The notes under the pieces: generated by a model
Seen by the model: only the letters and a program-made list of their open reading frames with translations
Told to the model about the DNA's origin: nothing
The model's database searches: none
Position numbers and translations under genes: made by a program
From: Verrucomicrobiales bacterium
GTDB lineage: Bacteria; Verrucomicrobiota; Verrucomicrobiia; Limisphaerales; J093
Length of the DNA stretch: 64,000 nucleotides
Assembly (NCBI GenBank): GCA_015075445.1
Contig: JABTUJ010000031.1
Location: forward strand, 1 to 64,000
Direction of reading: 5' to 3'
Shown: positions 36,160 to 42,533 of the stretch, piece after piece
Layout of the letters: the number at the start of each line of letters is the position of its first letter
Position numbering within the stretch: position 1 is the stretch's first letter

Positions 36160-36899
36160 GAAGTCCGTGATCCGGATCCCCCGGACCAGTTCCATGACGA
36201 AGTACGGGCGACCGCAGGGAAGGGGCGCGTTCGAAGTCCGAAGGTCGGAGGGCGAAGGGCGAAGGTGGAAATCCGAAGGGCGAAGGGCGAAGTAGAGACC
36301 CCCAACTTCGGACTTCGACTTTCGGACTTCGGACTTCCTTCAGACTTCGGACTTCGACTTTCGGACTTCGGACTTCGACTTTCGGACTTCGGACTTCCTT
36401 CAGACTTCGACTTTCGGACCTCGAACTTCCCTCCGTCCGTCGTTCCCGCATCGAACACCTTGGCGATGTTCGGATGATCCATCATCGCCAGGGCCTGACG
36501 CTCGGCCTCGAACCGAGCGACGACCTGCTTGGTGTCCATGCCCAGCTTGATGATCTTTAGCGCCACTCGGCGTCGAACGGGCTCGGTTTGTTCGGCCACA
36601 TAGACTACCCCGCAACCGCCTTCGCCGATCTTCTCGAGCAGCTTGTACCGGCCGATCGTCTCGCCGACCAAGTCGTCGGCGAGATCGCGCGCCAGGTCGA
36701 GGGAGATGGTGGGGCGGGCGGCTCCCGCCTCGGTGCCGAACAGCGTGTCGGGCTGGTCATGGGCGGCGAGCAGGGCCTCGAGGCGCGCTCGCAAGGCCGA
36801 ATCGCCGCTGCATTCCCGTTCCAGGTACGCGGCGCGTTCGGCCCCGGCCAGGGGCAAGGCAGCCTGGAAGAGGGTTTCCTCGTGGGGCGTCGGGTTCAT
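36160..36899 (-). pseudogene. Ser/Thr kinase E, N-terminal half only, out of frame after the repeat tract
   Basis: It starts at 36899 with MNPTPHEETLFQAALPLAGAERAAYLERECSGDSALRAR. An intact N-lobe follows (IGRYKLLEKIGEGGCGVVYVAEQTEP, ALKIIKLGMDTKQVVARFEAERQALAMMDHPNIAKVFDAG). A long heptamer tract translates as KSEGSPKSESRSPK. After the tract GRPYFVMELVRGIRITD is in a different frame, and the homology ends there at a dispersed repeat (35978-36090). HRD, DFG and all later parts are absent. No functional kinase is possible. Unlike A-C, the N-lobe itself has no indels. Confidence 0.9.
36226..36428. repeat. Long heptamer repeat tract inside kinase E, loop 1
   Basis: More than 20 imperfect heptamers, mostly ACTTCGG, ACTTCGA and CTTTCGG, with higher-order duplication of 30-40 bp blocks. 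It is the longest tract in the window. Roughly the first 75 bp match the kinase C tract. Confidence 0.95.
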
Positions 36900-36930
36900 T
36901 GCAAATCGCGCGGTCTCATTTACCTCATAA

Positions 36931-36956
36931 GGCGCATTCTGTCCCGGAAAAGTATG
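36931..36956 (-). promoter_or_regulatory. Shared kinase upstream element, copy E
   Basis: Minus-strand ATACTTTTCCGGGACAGAAT followed by GCGCC, TTATGAGGTAAATGAGAC and the kinase E ATG at 36899. No gene was recognised in 36957-37214. Confidence 0.6.
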
Positions 36957-37214
36957 CAGCCCCGGGCTCGACCAGCAGGCCGCGACGGTCCCGTGCAGAA
37001 CTGGCGCCGGGGACGCCCAGCGGCAACGGGGCTACTCCAGACTCATTCCTTTGTCCCGATTCCTCTGCCCCAATCCCCCTGCGCCGGCCCGCAGGCTTCC
37101 ATCACGTTCGAGGGGGCGGACACCGGCCGGAGGCGGTCTGGCTTGCGGGCAGGCAAGGGACTGGGGTCAAGGGTTGGCTGTCGAGTTCGGGCAAAGGAAT
37201 TGGGGCAAGGGAGT

Positions 37215-37635
37215 TCAACCAGAACGGCGCCCGGGCTTGAACGGGTAATACTCCACCGCCGCCAACCCGGCGTGGTCCCGAATCTGCGCATCCGTCGTGA
37301 TCGGTACCAATCCGAGCACGCGGGCCGTCGCGGCCACCGTTCGGTCAAACGGATCTCCGTTGAACGCGGCCGGTAACGCGTTGGTCTCGAGGGCCACGGC
37401 CGTTGAGAGTTCGAGGACATGAACCTGGCGGACGAGGCCGGCGCCGAAGAAATCCGCCAAGGAACCCTGCAATCGCAGTTTCCCGATCCGATGAAGAATC
37501 GCCCCCTCGAGCAGGCTGACGGAGGCGAGGCCCACCTCCGGTTCGGCCGCCACGAGTTCGCGCAGGCGCCCCGGGGATCAGATGCTGGTCCATCGTCAGG
37601 TGGCACCACACCGCCGTGTCGAGCAGGTACCTCAC
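37215..37635 (-). pseudogene. VapC-like PIN toxin with one frameshift
   Basis: A GTG start at 37635 gives VRYLLDTAVWCHLTMDQHLIPG, the PIN N terminus with its first Asp. A one-base shift in a CCCCGGGGCG run near 37572 moves to the frame LRELVAAEPEVGLASVSLLEGAILHRIGKL...DPFDRTVAATARVLGLVPITTDAQIRDH, which ends at 37215. That frame supplies the later acidic residues (DPFDR, TTD). The gene overlaps the upstream antitoxin stop (GTGA). Corrected, it would be about 139 residues, a normal VapC. The shift may be real or a base-call error in a G/C run. Confidence 0.75.
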
Positions 37636-37856
37636 CGGAGCCCCTGCCATCCAGCGGCGGGGATGATCCCATCGGTGGGCTGGCCGGTGCTGAGGTGACG
37701 ACCCCGACCAATGAAGGTCGGCGGTGGCTCGGGCGGGCCCACCTCGAAATAGGGGCGTCCACGGTAGGTGACCAGGGTTCTTTGTCCCTGGGCGGCGGCC
37801 CGCTGGAGGCGTGCCTCGTTGAGGAACCGTCGCAACGGGACCGTGATCGCATTCAT
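37632..37856 (-). CDS. Phd/YefM-like antitoxin candidate
   Basis: A 74-residue protein (MNAITVPLRRFLNEARLQRAAAQGQRTLVTYRGRPYFEVGPPEPPP). It resembles the N-terminal half of Phd/YefM antitoxins, which open with a VxxSEARxxL-like strand and helix followed by a VLVTRHGRP-type turn; here the turn is TLVTYRGRPYFEV. Its stop overlaps the GTG of the VapC-like gene, the usual antitoxin position. The partner is frameshifted. Confidence 0.65.
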   Translation of the reverse strand: MNAITVPLRRFLNEARLQRAAAQGQRTLVTYRGRPYFEVGPPEPPPTFIGRGRHLSTGQPTDGIIPAAGWQGLR

Positions 37857-38034
37857 GTCCCACAGGATTTTCTACACGCACCGTCGCGTCAACCAACCCC
37901 GCGGCTGCGGTCGGCTGGAGCAGGGCCCGCCCCGGACCTAGGCCATTTCGAAGGCAGTGCTCCGCTTTCGCAGGCTCGGTTCATGGGCAGGCTTTCGCGC
38001 TGACCCGCGCGGGGCCGCTTTGGACGATGCGGCC

Positions 38035-39703
38035 ATGCATTTCCGGCTTTGGCGTCGGTGGTGGTGGCCGTGTTTCGGTGCGTCGCTGGTGACCATCGCG
38101 TCCGACGGTTTGCAGGTCAGTAACCGCGCGCCCCGGCCGGAGGAGATCGGCTATCGCCCCGCCGACGGCGCGACGGCCCCGTTGAACCCGCCTTCCTGGA
38201 TCTGGCTGCACGAGACGAACGCCGTCCGGTACGACATCCAGTGGGCACGCGATGCCGCGTTCGCCGAGCCCGTGACCGTGGAAGGATTTCGCTGGAACAC
38301 GTACACGCACCATGAACCGCTGGCGCCGGGGACGTATCATTCTGGACGAGATTCCCGAGGCCGCGATGTGGCTCGACTACGCGGTGAACAAGTTCTACGC
38401 CGCCTACCCGGTCTGGTCCGATGACGATGGGGGCTGGCACGAGGGGGTGAGCTACTGGAGCGGCTACCTGAGCAAGTCGGTGTGGTGGCTGCAGATCGCC
38501 CAGTCGGCGCTTGGCATCGACGGTTTGCGGAAGCCGTTCTTCGCGCAAGTGGGCGACTTCCCGTTGTACGTGGCGCCGCCGCATTCACCGAACATCGGGT
38601 TCGGGGACCTGTCGCACCGGCCGCCAAACGCGCCGGCGTTCCTCGAGTACTTCATTCGGGTGAAGGGCAGCCAACCGGACGGCGCGCAAGCGGGTTACTG
38701 GCGGTGGTGGAGCGAACAGCTCGGCGGTCGGGGAAACGAGGGCATTCTCGGGTTCTTGTATGCGGCGAACCTCCCGCCGATGCCACCGGCGAAGGCTCCA
38801 ACGGACCTCCCGACGTCCAAGATCTTCCGGGGCATCGGCGTGGCGAGTCTGCACACGACGCTGCTGGACAGCCGCGAGGACGTTCACTTTCTGTTCAAGT
38901 CCTCACCCTTTGGGACACAGAGCCACGGGCACAATCCCCACAACACCTTTCAACTGAACTCGTATGGGGAGGCGCTGCTCACGACGTGTGTCTATCGCGA
39001 TCTGCACGGCAGCAAGTTCCACTACCAATGGGCGCACAGCACGCTGGCGCACAACGGGGTGTTGGTGGACGGCGCCGGCCAGATCAAACACACGCCGGCG
39101 CCCCACGGGCGGATCGCTGATTTCCAGCTCACCCCGGAGTGGGATTACGTCGTGGGAGACGCGACCGAGGCGTATGGCGGACGCCTTGAGCGTTACCGGC
39201 GGCACGTGCTGTTCGTCAAGGGCGAGGCCCCGATCCTGGTGCTTTACGATGACTTGGCGGCGCGGGAGCCGGCCACGTTCCAGTTCCTGCTGCATGCGCT
39301 GTCGGAGTTCACGGTGGACCCTGGCCAACAGCGGCTCTCGGTCACCCAGCCGAAAGCCGGCGTCACGGTGCGGTACCTCGCGCCGGCACCGCTCGCGTTC
39401 CGACAGTGGGACGGTTACGAGCCGCCGCCGGATCGGGAGTTCCCCAACCAATGGCACGTCGAAGCCAGCACGCCGACGAAGGAGCACGAGGTGGGAATGC
39501 TGACCGTGCTGCTGCCGTATCGCACTGGGCAACAGGTCGTGTGGACTCTCGAACGCGTAGAGAGCGGAACGGCCGTTGGGGTCCGTGCCACGGAGCCAAA
39601 GCGGGCCTGGCTGATCGGATTTCGCAAGCCGGGTGTAATTGGCCGGGCGGCACTGGCGGGAGTCGAGTTTGCCACCGCAACCGTGGTGCGACCGCTGCCC
39701 TGA
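38035..39703 (+). pseudogene. DUF4962/heparinase II-III protein with large internal deletion
   Basis: The first frame starts at 38035 with MHFRLWRRWWWPCFGASLVTIAS, a signal peptide. A DUF4962 N-terminal domain follows (PRPEEIGYRPADGATAPLNPPSWIWLHETNAVRYDIQWARD) to LAPGTY near 38338. Another frame then begins in the middle of the alpha-barrel (ILDEIPEAAMWLDYAVNKFYAAYPVWSDDDGGWHEGVSYW). It continues through the heparinase II/III beta domain (SSPFGTQSHGHNPHNTFQLNSYGEALL, HSTLAHNGVLVDG) to the stop at 39703. Several hundred residues of barrel normally lie between, so the join is a deletion with a frame change. The protein would have degraded uronic-acid polysaccharides after export. The 463-codon 3' frame has no secretion signal. 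Confidence 0.8.
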
Positions 39704-40066
39704 ACTGGGAGCCAACGTCGGACGCCGTTGGATCCGGACCCCAATCGGCGCACGTTTCGGCGACGACCCCTCCCCAGTGGCCGCCGCCGAAGACTCTCGG
39801 AAAGCGACAGCCGAATGAGGGACAGGCGAATGAGAGACAACGGAATGTCCGCGAATTACTCTGTTCGCCTGTCCCACATTCGTCTGTGTGGCGCTCCCTG
39901 GGGCGCGGCGTTCTGGTCAGAACCTCGATCGGTCAAGGCGGTGCGACATCTCAACGTCTTCGGCGCTCGCGAGAATTGTCGAATGTCAATGTTTGACCCC
40001 ATGGCCCCACAGGCTTCTCGGGAGACGCAGGTTGCGCCAGACCTGGGGATGGGCGCTTGCGTGTCT
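39704..40066. other. Intergenic with short repeats
   Basis: No gene recognised. About two copies of a 15-bp unit (GAATGAGGGACAGGC-like) lie near 39814-39847, with a related CCTGTCCCACATTCG in opposite orientation near 39868. Confidence 0.5.
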
Positions 40067-41998
40067 TCAGCGCGCCGCTCCCTGGGCCGTCAAGCCGAGC
40101 GCCGTCTCGAGACTGAAGCGGAGGTACATCGCCGGGTCGCCGACGGACGGTTCCTCGCGCCGCGCCTGTTCAAGGACCTCGCGCATGACGGGCCAGGCGG
40201 GCGCCGCGCGCTGCCCCAGGAGTTGCAGGGCGCGGGCGGCGTGCAAGGCGACGTCGGGTTGGGTTGAACGCAGTTCTATTTCCAGCACCCGCAACGGCTC
40301 CGGCGCTTCTCCCAATCCGACGAGGGCGGCGGCGGCTTCCACCCTGACCACGGCACAGTGATCCGTCAGGGCGCGGCGCAACGCCGGGCGGGTCGATTCG
40401 GCGGCCGGGCCGGCGGTATGCAACCCCACGGCAGCCCAATAGCGCATGCCGTCATCGGCGTCCCCGAGCAGGGCCTGCAACCGGGGCACGGCGTCCGGGC
40501 GCCCCACGAGGTCCGCGGCCTCAAGCAGGCGGGCCAGCGGGTATTGCGTGTCGTCGCGGGCCAGTTCGAGAGGGGTGCCGGCGGGGCCGAGGCGTTCCCA
40601 GACTTGCGGTTCCGTGAGAAAGCCGGCGTCGCGTGTGGTCAGGAGCCATTCGCGCAGGTTTTGGCGCATCCGTTCGAGGGTGTCGCGATGAGCCGGGGCG
40701 GTGGCCAGGTTGTGGATCTGATGCGGGTCGGCGTCGGTGTCGTAGAGTTCCTCAATCGGTTTCCGGGGACCGGCGTAGGCACGTTGAGCCGCGTTGAGGT
40801 TGCCGGCGGCGGCCAGCCGTGTCAGTTCGCGTCGGAAGGGCGCGGCATCGGAGTAGCCTTCGGGGGCCATCCAGGAAACGTGCGGCATGAAGTTGCGCAC
40901 ATAGAGGAACCGCTGGTCGCGGACCGAGCGCGACAAATCAAACGCCTCATCCACCCGGTCGCGCGCACCGAAAACGAATGCGCGTGGCGGTCCGGCAGCG
41001 GGGCCGAGGAACGCGACGCCCTGGAGTTGGGGCGGCGCCGGGACGCCCCCCAGACTGAGCATCGTGGGCGCGAAGTCCACGAAGCTGACCAGCCGGTCCG
41101 TGGTCCCGCCCGGGGGTGCGGGCGCCAGTCCGCGGAACTTGGGCGGGATCCGGATGAGCAAGGGCACGCGCAATCCCGTGTCCCAGAGACACCGCTTCCC
41201 GCGTGGCAACCCCATGCCGTTGTCGCCGTAGAAGAAGACGATGGTGTCATCCGCGAGCCCGTCCGCGGCGAGTTGGTCCAGCAGGGCGCCCACTTCCTGG
41301 TCCATCGCCGTCACACAATCGTGGTAACGCGCCCAGGCCTGCCGGGTGGCGGCGGTGTCGGGATAGTACGGCGGAAGGTGCACGCGGGCGGGATCGTGGC
41401 GTTCGCCGGGGCGCAGTCGGGCGCCGACCTCGGCCTCGAACTGCTCGTGAGGCCACACGCTGACCCGCGACTGGTGGGTGGTCATGAGATTGAACACCGC
41501 AAAGAACGGCTGGCCGGCCTTGCGTCCCCGCCAATGAGCGCGCGACGAAGACTCGTGCCAGCAGTCGGCGATGAAGCGAGGTTCGTCCCGCAGGTTGTAG
41601 TCCGTCTTGACGTTGTTGGCGCTGTAGTAACCGGCTTCACGCAGCAAAGCCGCGAACCCGCGCAGGTTCCCGGGAACCGGAAACTGGGACCGCAGCCGTT
41701 GCGTGCCCAGAGAGGTGGCGTAGAGGCCCGTGATCAGGCAGGACCGGGCCGGGGAACAGACGGGGGCGGTGGCAAACGCGTGCGTGTAGCGGACGCCGTC
41801 GCGCGCGAAGGCGTCGAGTCGCGGGGTGCGGGCATCGGGGTCCCCGTAACAGCCGAGGTGGACGCCGAGGTCCTCGGCGGTGATCCAGAGGAGGTTGGGT
41901 CGCGAAGTCTGGGCCACGCTCATCCCGAGACCCAACGCGAGGGCGGCGCACGCCAGCCGTCCGGCGCGCAGGGCCTGGTCACACCAGCGAGTGATCAT
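40067..41998 (-). CDS. Secreted sulfatase with C-terminal HEAT-like repeats
   Basis: An exported type I sulfatase of about 643 residues. From 41998 a signal peptide runs to about residue 30 (ACAALALGLGMSVAQ). RPNLLWITAEDLGVHLGCYG supplies the first metal-binding acidic residue. C81 in CSPARSCLITG is the formylglycine site (CxPxR). IVFFYGDNGMGLPRGKRCLWDTGLRVPLLIRIPP holds the later metal and substrate residues. Residues about 490-640 are HEAT-like helices (ALLGDADDGMRYWAAVGLHTAG and similar). Needs a formylglycine-generating enzyme or anSME encoded elsewhere. Likely removes sulfate from polysaccharides, in keeping with the heparinase next to it. An ATG 12 codons upstream is less likely. Confidence 0.9.
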   Translation of the reverse strand: MITRWCDQALRAGRLACAALALGLGMSVAQTSRPNLLWITAEDLGVHLGCYGDPDARTPRLDAFARDGVRYTHAFATAPVCSPARSCLITGLYATSLGTQRLRSQFPVPGNLRGFAALLREAGYYSANNVKTDYNLRDEPRFIADCWHESSSRAHWRGRKAGQPFFAVFNLMTTHQSRVSVWPHEQFEAEVGARLRPGERHDPARVHLPPYYPDTAATRQAWARYHDCVTAMDQEVGALLDQLAADGLADDTIVFFYGDNGMGLPRGKRCLWDTGLRVPLLIRIPPKFRGLAPAPPGGTTDRLVSFVDFAPTMLSLGGVPAPPQLQGVAFLGPAAGPPRAFVFGARDRVDEAFDLSRSVRDQRFLYVRNFMPHVSWMAPEGYSDAAPFRRELTRLAAAGNLNAAQRAYAGPRKPIEELYDTDADPHQIHNLATAPAHRDTLERMRQNLREWLLTTRDAGFLTEPQVWERLGPAGTPLELARDDTQYPLARLLEAADLVGRPDAVPRLQALLGDADDGMRYWAAVGLHTAGPAAESTRPALRRALTDHCAVVRVEAAAALVGLGEAPEPLRVLEIELRSTQPDVALHAARALQLLGQRAAPAWPVMREVLEQARREEPSVGDPAMYLRFSLETALGLTAQGAAR

Positions 41999-42047
41999 GC
42001 CGGCGAGCCTGACCCCGGCACAACGCGCTGGCAAGCGAAGCGGCGCT

Positions 42048-42116
42048 CCTGTTCCTCTTGGACCCGCTCAGGGGCCATGAATCATGCAGGGTGCAGGCTG
42101 GAAGCCCGCACCACAG
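42048..42116. repeat. Dispersed repeat including an AGWKPAP-type element
   Basis: CTGTTCCTCTTGGACC...GGCCATGAA (also at 35978) is followed by GGTGCAGGCTGGAAGCCCGC. The latter is the reverse of the sequence embedded in dnaE near 53697. Confidence 0.75.
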
Positions 42117-42140
42117 GTTCAGGTAGGCCCTCCTTCAGCC

Positions 42141-42480
42141 CAATTCCCGATGTCCGTAATCTACGGAGGATCCAGGGGTGGGGTTTTCTCCGCCGATTGC
42201 GAACAGAGGGGATTACGGGGAACCGGAGATCTCCTCCTCCCAATTCCCGATGTCCGAAATCTGCGGAGGATCCAGGGGTGGGGTTCTCTCCGCCGATTGC
42301 GAACAGAGGGGATTACGGGGAAGCCGAAGATCCCCGCCTCCCAATTCCCGATGTTCGAAATCTGCGGAGGATTCAGAGGAGGGGGTTTCTCCGCCGATTA
42401 CGAACATAGGGGATTACGGGGAAAGCCGCAGATCCCCCCCTCCCAATTCCCGATGTTCGAAATCTGCGGAGAACAGAGGC
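42141..42480. repeat. Tandem repeat, period about 101 bp, 3.4 copies
   Basis: Copies begin CAATTCCCGATGT at 42141, 42241, 42342 and 42444. Each contains TCCGAAATCTGCGGAGGAT, TCTCCGCCGATT and GGGGATTACGGGGAA. Copies differ at scattered positions. It fills the gap between the sulfatase and glnD, both on the minus strand. Short open frames across it are translations of the repeat, not genes. Confidence 0.95.
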
Positions 42481-42533
42481 AGGGGGTGTCCAGACGCATT
42501 GCTGTTGGGCCGCGTTGGGGGTTTCGTGGGGTT

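Noticed and set aside
42141..42480. CRISPR array
   Set aside because: Units of about 101 bp are repeated along their whole length; there are no short repeats with unique spacers and no cas genes.
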